Below are positions 13,439-18,659 of a stretch of 22,513 nt of DNA, piece by piece. Made by a program: the position numbers and the translations under genes. The stretch's first letter is position 1, and the number at the start of each line of letters is the position of its first letter. The notes under the pieces were generated by a model. That model made no database searches and was not told where the DNA came from. It was given only the letters and a program-made list of their open reading frames with translations. The stretch comes from a virus: the IMG/VR virus record IMGVR_UViG_3300021442_000203, positions 1 through 22,513 of that record. One strand, written 5' to 3'.

Positions 13439-13985
13439 GCAAACAGAATTAAACTGTAATTAAAAATACAATATCCCGTGCTGGGTTTCAGGGGCCGAAT
13501 CCCGACCCAGCACCTTATATTAATGGGAGATATCCCGTTATCGTGAGTGGCTGAATAACCCCTTCCCAAAGGGGGTAAAGCACACAATATCCTGCTCCAA
13601 CGGACAAGTGTCTGAGGAGGTGGTGAGTGGTAAGTGCGGACAATACTTAGGTATTTGGGCCGGTAGTCTTTGGAGGTTAACCTTGAATCCTCCCTCACAC
13701 CTTATACTTATAAATGAGTAGGAAGTTCACAGGCGCTAAGACGTATACTTTAGCGTTGTCGTTCTGATATTTGTTTTAAGACTGGGTTAATACCTCAGTT
13801 AAAAAAGGGGGTCGCTTGACAAGAATGGCGAAGCACAAAACTTTTAGGTCTTCCGGAGACACGCGGTTGAAAGCCCGTGGTTAGTGCGAGTGGGTTCTCA
13901 CGACCTACAACCCCCAAACCTTATACTCAAGGTCTAAGCTCAGTCATTAATGTGGCGCTCTTAGGCCAGCGGTATTAAAAACTTT
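13439..13985 (+). ncRNA. Gene-free, highly structured region: candidate non-coding RNA(s)
   Basis: About 545 bases without a convincing gene but with many inverted repeats. These are a 9-bp perfect stem GTGCTGGGT/ACCCAGCAC (13478-13513), ACCCCTT/AAGGGGGT near 13558-13576, GGAGG/CCTCC near 13671-13693, CGCTAA/TTAGCG (13734-13755), ACTGGG/CTCAGT near 13782-13799, GGGGGT/ACCCCC (13807-13915 span) and GGTCTAAG/CTTAGGCC (13931-13966 span). Three units end in CCTTATAYT (about 13513, 13700, 13919), which resemble TATA boxes and could start successive RNAs. No known RNA family is recognised. Confidence 0.4.
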
Positions 13986-14010
13986 GGACATGTGCAAACC
14001 TTTATAACCT
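13986..14010 (+). promoter_or_regulatory. ACATGTGC site and TATA for the 44-aa zinc-ribbon gene
   Basis: GGACATGTGCAAA (13986-13998) runs straight into CCTTTATAACC, a TATA element about 40 bases before the ATG at 14040. Expected transcript start is near 14028, followed by AAGGT as ribosome site. Confidence 0.55.
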
Positions 14011-14039
14011 CCCTCGTTATAGGTAATATAAGGTAAAAT

Positions 14040-14174
14040 ATGAAACACGGACGATATAAGAACTGCCAAGAATGTAAAAGAGAATTAGTAGACGGCTACC
14101 AAAAGGATAACCCATTTAAAACATTACCCGACGCTCAGTTTTGTTTTGAGTGTGAGATTGTTTATTCTTATTAG
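14040..14174 (+). CDS. 44-aa zinc-ribbon microprotein
   Basis: The product has two Cys pairs, NCQEC at residues 8-12 and FCFEC at about 34-38, spaced as in a treble-clef or zinc-ribbon finger. That points to nucleic-acid or protein binding and so to a possible transcription regulator. It is a single-gene unit with its own ACATGTGC site and TATA, and its stop codon overlaps the next GGACATGTGC site. No specific family identified. Confidence 0.6.
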   Translation: MKHGRYKNCQECKRELVDGYQKDNPFKTLPDAQFCFECEIVYSY

Positions 14175-14297
14175 GACATGTGCGAAAAAACGTGAGCGGA
14201 ACCTAAAACGGACTATATATACCCCCTCGATGCTTATATACTAAAACCAGCGAAAGCTTTAAATACTCTCTCGTTAGAGTAGAATTAGAGAGAAAAA
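14174..14297 (+). promoter_or_regulatory. ACATGTGC site and promoter module copy 4
   Basis: GGACATGTGC (14174-14183) precedes GTGAGCGGAAC, GGACTATATATAC, GCTTATATACT and GCGAAAGCTTTAAATACTC, then TCGTTAGAGT. Downstream is AGAGAGAAAAA instead of the usual AGAGGT. It drives a five-gene cluster. Confidence 0.7.
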
Positions 14298-14444
14298 ATG
14301 AGCTTCAAAGAAAACATTTTAAGAAACGAATTCCGTTTCAGGAAAGCCAGCCGTCGGTTTCAATTACCGATGAGTCACACCCTCGAAATTTACGAGGCAT
14401 TAGAGGCCCAAAAGTTGGGACTTGATAAAGAGGTAGCAAAATGA
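14298..14444 (+). CDS. 48-aa basic microprotein (module 4)
   Basis: First gene after module 4. MSFKENILRNEFRFRKASRR starts an Arg-rich N-terminal half, followed by a helix with Leu at regular spacing (HTLEIYEALEAQKLGL). The stop overlaps the next ATG (ATGA). Position matches the short basic leader gene seen after modules 1 and 3. Function unknown. Confidence 0.55.
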   Translation: MSFKENILRNEFRFRKASRRFQLPMSHTLEIYEALEAQKLGLDKEVAK

Positions 14445-14623
14445 GAAAAACCTTATTACAAAATCTAACTGATGAAATGGCCTTTCAATACGAAAATAGC
14501 GGGGCAACCCACGAAGAAAACCAACACGCTGAAGATTGCGATTGGATTTATAATAATTGCACCTGCGGACAGAATGATAAATTCGAGTTAAATTACGATT
14601 GGGAAGATAATGGAGAATACTAA
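14441..14623 (+). CDS. 60-aa acidic protein, unknown function
   Basis: An acidic protein (MRKTLLQNLTDEMAFQYENS...) with three cysteines and one histidine-rich stretch (HEENQHAEDC), ending in an acidic, aromatic tail. Its strong negative charge is typical of small inhibitor or DNA-mimic proteins, but nothing identifies a target. It is coupled to the upstream gene by a four-base overlap, with two bases to the next gene. Confidence 0.55.
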   Translation: MRKTLLQNLTDEMAFQYENSGATHEENQHAEDCDWIYNNCTCGQNDKFELNYDWEDNGEY

Positions 14624-14625
14624 AA

Positions 14626-14877
14626 ATGGAAACGATAAGAAGAAATTTAAAAAGAGCAAGGGAAGCCGACGCTTTAAGCAGAGAACAATATTCTATTGAA
14701 TCTTGGATTCTTGGAACTGTAAGAGGAATGGTTAGCTTTTGGGCTGACGAATACACTTTAAGAGGTGACAAGCTAAAAGGTCAGGATTTAGTAAGATGGA
14801 AAAAAGAAGTCTACGCAAGGATTCAGGAATTAGACGCAGTCTTTAAAGAAGACGAACAGCTAAGAGGTTTAGAATGA
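14626..14877 (+). CDS. 83-aa helical protein, unknown function
   Basis: A charged, helical protein beginning METIRRNLKRAREADALSRE, with a central WILGTVRGMVSFW segment that may be a buried helix rather than a membrane span. The C-terminal half is a long amphipathic helix. Coupled to its neighbours by a two-base gap and an ATGA overlap. No family recognised. Confidence 0.6.
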   Translation: METIRRNLKRAREADALSREQYSIESWILGTVRGMVSFWADEYTLRGDKLKGQDLVRWKKEVYARIQELDAVFKEDEQLRGLE

Positions 14878-15050
14878 AAATGGGCTGGCTATCTGCAAAA
14901 GCAGAAATGAAAAAGGACGAAATCATTTACGGCCTTGACTCTATCCGTCAGGTATTGGTAGAGGTTGGAGATGAAAACCTTTCAGAATATCATTCAGTGA
15001 TAGACAACGCACAACAATTTATATTGGAGAGTGAACAATGCCTAATGTAG
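14874..15050 (+). CDS. 58-aa helical microprotein, unknown function
   Basis: Starts in an ATGA overlap and ends 13 bases inside the next gene. The product (MKMGWLSAKAEMKKDEIIYG...) is predicted to be two helices, with acidic residues towards the C-terminus. A second ATG two codons later is an equal start candidate. No family recognised. Confidence 0.5.
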   Translation: MKMGWLSAKAEMKKDEIIYGLDSIRQVLVEVGDENLSEYHSVIDNAQQFILESEQCLM

Positions 15051-15184
15051 ACGACCTATACGACGGACTCGTAGAGTTTGAGATAGAAAGAAAAAAGATA
15101 GAGGAACACAACCTTAAGTGTAGTGGAGACAAATACACTTGTCTTTGTTGTGGTGTCTTTGATGAAGAGACAGGCGAATGCTAA
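15038..15184 (+). CDS. 48-aa acidic Cys microprotein
   Basis: The product has an acidic helical half followed by KCSGDKYTCLCCGVFDEETG, with Cys residues arranged C-x6-C-x-CC, suggesting one metal site. It starts inside the end of the upstream gene. It is the last gene of the module 4 cluster, followed by a hairpin at 15236-15258. Confidence 0.55.
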   Translation: MPNVDDLYDGLVEFEIERKKIEEHNLKCSGDKYTCLCCGVFDEETGEC

Positions 15185-15235
15185 ACCCCGCCTGTTTCCC
15201 ATTTGAAAAGTTTGGAGCTTTCTTAATGTTAATGT

Positions 15236-15258
15236 GGAGCCTTACAGTTTAGGGCTCC
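15236..15258 (+). terminator. Hairpin after the module 4 cluster
   Basis: GGAGCC and GGCTCC form a 6-bp stem with an 11-nt loop about 50 bases after the last stop. There is no strong T-run directly behind it, so it may be a processing or regulatory structure rather than a terminator. Confidence 0.35.
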
Positions 15259-15266
15259 CTAAATTC

Positions 15267-15291
15267 GCACATGTGCAAAGGCTTAAATAGA
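15267..15291 (+). promoter_or_regulatory. Palindromic GCACATGTGC site and TATA for the 79-aa gene
   Basis: GCACATGTGC (15267-15276) is a perfect 10-bp palindrome, the most symmetric of its kind here. It is followed directly by AAAGG and CTTAAATAG, a TATA element about 40 bases before the ATG at 15323. AGAGGT precedes the start codon. Confidence 0.6.
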
Positions 15292-15322
15292 ACCTAACCC
15301 TTGGTATATTAGAGGTCAAACA

Positions 15323-15562
15323 ATGACAGAATCACAAAAGAAGACAAGAGAAATAGCGAAGCCCTACGAAATTTGGGTGGATAAACACGGTGCAGGATTT
15401 GAATGGAGAGTCCTGAAGAAATACCAGAAACCAGAATTGGAAGCGAAAAATAATTACGCACGATGGTTTTGTGGTGTGAAATCACCGATGACTTACGGAG
15501 AATTTGAGCTCGGAGACGTTTACGTATCTGAGATTAAAGAAAACGCTCACAGAGTATTATAA
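15323..15562 (+). CDS. 79-aa protein of unknown function
   Basis: A single-gene unit with TATA, AGAGGT ribosome site and a strong hairpin behind it. The product starts MTESQKKTREIAKPYEIWVD and has alternating strands rich in aromatic residues (YEIWVDKHGAGFEWRVLKKY), suggesting a small beta-rich fold. No membrane segment or catalytic motif is seen. Size and setting resemble early accessory or anti-defence proteins, but no family is recognised. Confidence 0.65.
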   Translation: MTESQKKTREIAKPYEIWVDKHGAGFEWRVLKKYQKPELEAKNNYARWFCGVKSPMTYGEFELGDVYVSEIKENAHRVL

Positions 15563-15579
15563 GGAAGTCAACCTCGAAC

Positions 15580-15606
15580 GGACCCCCTACCAGTTTCTGG
15601 GGGTCC
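15580..15606 (+). terminator. Strong 8-bp hairpin after the 79-aa gene
   Basis: GGACCCCC and GGGGGTCC pair perfectly across an 11-nt loop, 17 bases after the stop codon. Flanking CGAA and TTCG can extend the stem after a small internal loop. No T-run follows directly; the next ACATGTGC site begins seven bases later. Confidence 0.5.
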
Positions 15607-15612
15607 CCATTC

Positions 15613-16076
15613 GGACATGTGCAAATCGTTCATTTCGGGAGGGCACTATATAAGGTTATAGTTTTGGGCGTCCCGCTTTTAAGCCCTCCCTGTTTAGAAC
15701 AGGTGTCATTATAAGGTTGGACGGGAGAAACTACAAACGGTTAACCCGTCAGGTGAGTCTCTGCGTAAGTGAGAAAGGCTTGACAATTCAGAATTAGAAG
15801 TTGTGCTCGGTATTAGGGAAAGTGATAAAGAATTTCTCGTTATTAATCAGTTTGAGAATAAGCGTCAGTTGACTTTAATAAGTAACTTAAACAAGTGACT
15901 TTCATATTTTCCGGAGTGATTTGTCTACTATTTAAATTGGCTTCAATCTGCTAAAAGTTGATAAGCGTCTTAAATACTCCCGTCCTTTTTATCGACGTCA
16001 GATAAATGTAAGTGCGAATGGTTGGGAGGGAATCGCCCCCCCTACGTTTTATCTCGGATGAGATTTATTTATTTTA
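15613..16076 (+). ncRNA. Gene-free structured region: second candidate non-coding RNA
   Basis: No gene is visible on either strand for about 465 bases. GGACATGTGC (15613-15622) and GCACTATATAAG (about 15643-15654) resemble the upstream part of the promoter modules. Downstream stems include GGGAGGGC/GCCCTCCC (15637-15690), CCTGT/ACAGG (15689-15703), GACGGG/CCCGTC (15720-15750) and a possible long-range GGACGGGAG/CTCCCGTCC (15719-15985) followed by TTTTT. A further CTTAAATAC TATA (15969-15977) and a hairpin ATCTC-GGAT-GAGAT (16051-16064) with T-rich tail could delimit a second short RNA. Confidence 0.4.
16051..16076 (+). terminator. Hairpin with T-rich tail between convergent units
   Basis: ATCTC-GGAT-GAGAT is a perfect 5-bp stem followed by TTATTTATTTTA on the plus strand, reaching the stop codon of the leftward 117-aa gene. 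On the opposite strand no T-run follows, so it fits a rightward transcript ending here. Confidence 0.5.
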
Positions 16077-16427
16077 CTCCATTGCTTCGAGCTTCGCTTG
16101 AAGTTCGGTCAATGAAATACGACCCGACTTAATGGCACTGATTATACTTTCTGGGGTTGCAGAAACTTTTCCAGTGCTTAAACGTCGTGACGCTTGAAGT
16201 TCAACAATACGGGTTGTAATCATTGAAGTTGTTTCAGCACTTATTTCAGCACTTAAAACGTCGTTCATTGCTACGAGTGTATCGTATTTTACTCCAACAG
16301 GCAATCGACCACCCTTTGGGGCTTGGAATCCTAAAAGAGCCATTAGGTTCTTTACAATTCCTTCACCACGTGGGGCCGCCAAATAATCCATTGCAGTAGA
16401 CTTTTGCGTTTCAGTTGTTTTAGGCAT
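16074..16427 (-). CDS. 117-aa protein of unknown function (module 5), histone-fold-like C-terminus?
   Basis: The only leftward gene in the right half, with a perfect AAAGGAGG Shine-Dalgarno four bases before the ATG and promoter module 5 upstream. The N-terminal 45 residues are Gly/Pro- and Lys-rich. The remainder is a long helix (about 47-84) followed by a short turn, GKVSATPESIISAIKSG, and a final helix. The long-helix, strand, short-helix order and the turn resemble the second half of archaeal histones, but identity is weak and the first helix is unclear. Its setting beside a candidate origin would fit a DNA-binding or copy-control protein. The fold assignment is speculative. Confidence 0.7.
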   Translation of the reverse strand: MPKTTETQKSTAMDYLAAPRGEGIVKNLMALLGFQAPKGGRLPVGVKYDTLVAMNDVLSAEISAETTSMITTRIVELQASRRLSTGKVSATPESIISAIKSGRISLTELQAKLEAME

Positions 16428-16539
16428 TTTTCCTCCTTTTTCTCTATATTACACAAGGTTTCAAAGTATATAAAGCTTTGCCTATAAATTGTATATAAAG
16501 CCCCTCGACCCTTATATACCCCTGTTTGAGTCCCGCTCA
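16428..16539 (-). promoter_or_regulatory. Promoter module copy 5 (inverted)
   Basis: On the minus strand the order is GTGAGCGGGAC (16529-16539), GGGTATATAAGG (about 16509-16519), CTTTATATAC (16489-16498), then GGCAAAGCTTTATATACT (about 16463-16480) and AAAGGAGG. TATA centres are about 21-26 bp apart as in the rightward copies. AGACATGTC (16562-16570) and GCACATGC (16576-16583) sites lie upstream. Confidence 0.7.
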
Positions 16540-16584
16540 CTACTTTTCGTTCTATCCGTTCAGACATGTCCGTTTGCACATGCT

Positions 16585-16605
16585 GGGATAGGAACTCTAT
16601 ATCCC
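16585..16605. repeat. 6-bp inverted repeat
   Basis: GGGATA and TATCCC flank a 9-nt spacer, just beyond the ACATGT sites of module 5 and at the left edge of the origin-like region. Confidence 0.4.
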
Positions 16606-17030
16606 TCTTAGTTCTGGAATGCTCTATAAAAGCACTACGCTATCGTCGTGACGTCGAGGTGAGATTCATTGGTATCCAACTGTGTGCACAATGGAGCTTA
16701 TAAACTCTATAATAGACCTTGAGAGCTTTATATCGCTCGTTAGTAGGCTCTACTACGCACTGCGTAGGTGAGAAACTGAGAGGCTCAATGAGAAAATGCG
16801 GTATAGAGCTTTTTTATTCTATACGTGTAAGAAAAAAGAAATACTATAAACAATACGTTGCTCTAATATTATAATTAAGCTCTATTAAGATATTAATAGG
16901 CTCTATTAAGCAATATATCTTTGCTCTATTAAGATATATAATTATAGAACTATATAAAGCTTGCGTCTATATAGCACTTAATAGAGCTATATCTTAATAT
17001 AGTATAATATAGTCTCCCGTTTTTTCTGCG
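16600..17030. other. Candidate replication origin with GCTCTATTAAG iterons
   Basis: About 0.6 kb between divergent genes without coding frames. Three direct copies of GCTCTATTAAG lie at 16879-16889, 16900-16910 and 16923-16933, spaced 21 and 23 bp (two helical turns), and one exact inverted copy CTTAATAGAGC lies at 16977-16987. Partial copies (GCTCTAATATTA near 16860, GCTCTATAAAAG near 16620) occur nearby. The intervening DNA is extremely AT-rich. A 7-bp stem GTATAGA/TCTATAC lies at 16801-16824. Iterons plus AT-rich DNA are classic for Rep-type origins, but no initiator gene is identified here. Confidence 0.5.
16726..16815 (+). ncRNA. Candidate small RNA with TATA, hairpins and T-run
   Basis: GAGAGCTTTATATC (TATA 16726-16734) predicts a start near 16755. 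The following 60 bases have no coding frame but hold a hairpin CTACGC-ACT-GCGTAG (about 16752-16766), a smaller TGAG-AGG-CTCA stem and a TTTTTT run at 16810-16815. Its location inside the origin-like region suggests a replication-control or primer RNA. Support is purely structural. Confidence 0.35.
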
Positions 17031-17068
17031 GATGATGAGCGGGATTACCTACCTTTAGCGTTGAGCAC

Positions 17069-17115
17069 GGGTCTATACGCTTAGACCCCCAAAAGCACCC
17101 AAACACTTAAATACT
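17069..17115 (+). promoter_or_regulatory. Promoter of the right-hand operon with 6-bp palindrome
   Basis: CACTTAAATACTTTG (TATA 17106-17114) lies about 37 bases before the ATG at 17144. Upstream, GGGTCT-ATACGCTT-AGACCC (17069-17088) is a perfect 6-bp inverted repeat that could bind an activator or repressor. GAGCGGGA at about 17037-17044 resembles the upstream box of the promoter modules. The leader has no strong Shine-Dalgarno beyond TAGGT. Confidence 0.55.
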
Positions 17116-17143
17116 TTGAAACGTTCTAATATTTAGGTTAAAA

Positions 17144-17377
17144 ATGAGTGCAATCGAAGAAATACTTAAAGGTATAACGCCAGAGCAAGTCCTATCTATA
17201 ATGAAGGATATTAAGACAGGTGTTAGAACCGTAGACACAGGCCACAGGATGCGTAGGAATAAAATGAATGACCTATACTTTTCTGTTGCGCCTTTACCAC
17301 ACAAGTCAACTTACGAAGAATATAAGTTGCACGCTGAAGGTATAAGACAACAAGTGATATCAGGAGTAGATTTATAA
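17144..17377 (+). CDS. 77-aa protein, unknown function (first gene of right operon)
   Basis: Begins the rightward operon under the TATA at 17106. The N-terminal part (MSAIEEILKGITPEQVLSIM) is helical, a basic centre (GHRMRRNKMND) follows, and the end is again helical. A nucleic-acid-binding role is possible from the basic patch. Its last base is the first base of the next ATG. No family recognised. Confidence 0.65.
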   Translation: MSAIEEILKGITPEQVLSIMKDIKTGVRTVDTGHRMRRNKMNDLYFSVAPLPHKSTYEEYKLHAEGIRQQVISGVDL

Positions 17378-17553
17378 TGTTATACGATAGTCCACAAGGA
17401 ACCTATACAGCAGACGAGATAGATGAAATGATAGAAGCTGATAGATATACAAAGATGATAGGTATAGCAATGAAATACCATCCTATCAATGGTAGAGAAA
17501 CTAATTCAATGATAGAGGCTCTAAAGGTATCAGGTGAGTTTCCAGATGAGTGA
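17377..17553 (+). CDS. 58-aa protein, unknown function
   Basis: Starts on the last base of the upstream stop codon and overlaps the next gene by eight bases. The product (MLYDSPQGTYTADEIDEMIE...) is acidic and helical. No motif is recognised. Tight coupling with both neighbours supports it as real. Confidence 0.55.
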   Translation: MLYDSPQGTYTADEIDEMIEADRYTKMIGIAMKYHPINGRETNSMIEALKVSGEFPDE

Positions 17554-17893
17554 TATAACATTAGACGATATCCGCACAATGATGAAGGGAAGATATAACT
17601 ACCCTCTACTAAGCGTAGCGAATGATAAAGATAGTGACTATAAGACTTGGGCTACGCTTGTGAAGAAAGTCTATCCTGAATCAGGTGACAATCTATACGA
17701 AACAAGTATAGGACTGAAGCGTATTAGAGAGACGCTGAGTATAATGGAACCAAATGATTTCTTAAAGATAGTTAATACATTACAGAAATACGAAGTGAAA
17801 GGTAGTGTCCGACCAGTTAGTGGTAAGAAAACCTACGGTTATGATAAGAGCAGATTAGATAGGTCAATGTATAAGCGTAAGCGAAGTAATTAA
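17546..17893 (+). CDS. 115-aa basic protein, unknown function
   Basis: The ATG at 17546 is chosen; a GTG four codons upstream is in frame but less likely, and AGGTGAG precedes the ATG. The protein has a helical N-terminal two-thirds and a basic, Tyr/Lys/Arg-rich tail (YDKSRLDRSMYKRKRSN), which suggests DNA or RNA contact. It lies two genes before the polymerase-like gene, so a replication accessory role is plausible. No family recognised. Confidence 0.65.
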   Translation: MSDITLDDIRTMMKGRYNYPLLSVANDKDSDYKTWATLVKKVYPESGDNLYETSIGLKRIRETLSIMEPNDFLKIVNTLQKYEVKGSVRPVSGKKTYGYDKSRLDRSMYKRKRSN

Positions 17894-17894
17894 G

Positions 17895-18056
17895 ATGAGT
17901 AGTATAGACGACAATCCATTTAAGAAGATGGACATTGAATGGCTTATATTATTAGCTACGTTGCTTAAAGATATAGAGATGAGTATTAGCAGTGACCAGT
18001 CAAACGTAGAGGTCGATGAAGCTGAGATTAAGAAAGCGGAGGAGATGTATGAGTAA
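17895..18056 (+). CDS. 53-aa acidic helical protein, unknown function
   Basis: Starts one base after the upstream stop. The product begins MSSIDDNPFKKMDIEWLILL and continues as an acidic helix. The hydrophobic stretch IEWLILLATLLKDIEM is short for a membrane span and may be a dimerisation helix. Its end, with GGAGG as ribosome site for the next gene, overlaps the polymerase-like gene by eight bases. Confidence 0.55.
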   Translation: MSSIDDNPFKKMDIEWLILLATLLKDIEMSISSDQSNVEVDEAEIKKAEEMYE

Positions 18057-18549
18057 TGGAGAAAAGATAAGATACTCAGACGCTTATGATAAAGCTAACC
18101 TGATGTGGCATAGAATATTTAACTTAGGAGATGAACATCAAGGCACAATGATAACAGGTTCAATGCGTAGATGTGAAGAGATGATAGGAGATATAGATAT
18201 ACTAACCACCAACGGATGGAAGAAAGTCTTTGAGTATCTTGCGACAGCAGATGATGAAAGATATGACATCCTTAGCGCAGGGTCAAAGAGAATTATATTT
18301 AAAGATAGAGAAGGAATGTTATATAATATATTCTTTACAGAACACGATAGCTGGGGGACAGCAATGATGTATACGACTGGGCCTCAGAGATACAACATTC
18401 GTAAGAGATACCTCATTAAAAGAATGGGATATAAACTCAATCAATACGGATTATACAATAAAGAAGGCGATAAGATAGCAGGGCCAACTGAGACAGGGAT
18501 ATACGAAGCACTCGGATGGTCGTGGTGTGAGCCGGAGGATAGAGAATGA
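18049..18549 (+). CDS. Miniature family-X DNA polymerase / nucleotidyltransferase
   Basis: I choose the ATG at 18049 (GGAGG upstream), giving 166 aa. The protein matches the palm and C-terminal subdomains of family-X polymerases: the GS-x-RR signature as GSMRR (37-41), catalytic D48-x-D50 in IGDIDIL, and the SWGTAMMYTTGPQRYNIRKR stretch corresponding to the Y-FTG-x2-x-FN region (101-120), ending in a PTETGIYEALGWSWCEPEDRE tail. The third catalytic Asp position, in the strand before this stretch, reads LYNIFF, so Asp appears replaced by N93. The lyase and fingers domains are missing, as in the small African swine fever virus Pol X. Gap-filling repair synthesis or nucleotidyl transfer are possible roles, if still active. 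Confidence 0.8.
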   Translation: MSNGEKIRYSDAYDKANLMWHRIFNLGDEHQGTMITGSMRRCEEMIGDIDILTTNGWKKVFEYLATADDERYDILSAGSKRIIFKDREGMLYNIFFTEHDSWGTAMMYTTGPQRYNIRKRYLIKRMGYKLNQYGLYNKEGDKIAGPTETGIYEALGWSWCEPEDRE

Positions 18550-18659
18550 ACAAAGATATAGAACCTATACGAATAGATGAGATGGGTATTGAAGTATGCA
18601 TAGTTTGTGAATGTGCAGTAGAAAACAATAGCTGTCTGTGTGATATGAGAGGTTGGTAG
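18546..18659 (+). CDS. 37-aa Cys-rich microprotein
   Basis: Starts in a four-base overlap with the polymerase-like gene and stops directly before the ATPase ATG. The product has CIVCEC and CLC (C-x2-C-x-C...C-x-C), a probable metal-binding site. It is too short for a full zinc ribbon and may act as a peptide partner or as a coupling leader. Function unknown. Confidence 0.5.
   Translation: MNKDIEPIRIDEMGIEVCIVCECAVENNSCLCDMRGW

Noticed and set aside
13372-13698. Minus-strand open frame of 108 codons over the structured region
   Set aside because: No ribosome site or promoter; low-complexity Pro/Ser/Arg composition; it overlaps inverted repeats that better explain the region.
13807-13915. A possible tRNA bounded by GGGGGT and ACCCCC with GAA in a loop (TTGAAAG)
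   Set aside because: The anticodon-like stem fails with a 7-nt loop, the D and T arms do not form, and the length (about 110) is wrong. Treated as part of an unassigned structured region.
16860-17000. CRISPR array
   Set aside because: The repeats are only 11 bp, one is inverted, and the 10-12 bp between them is too short for spacers.
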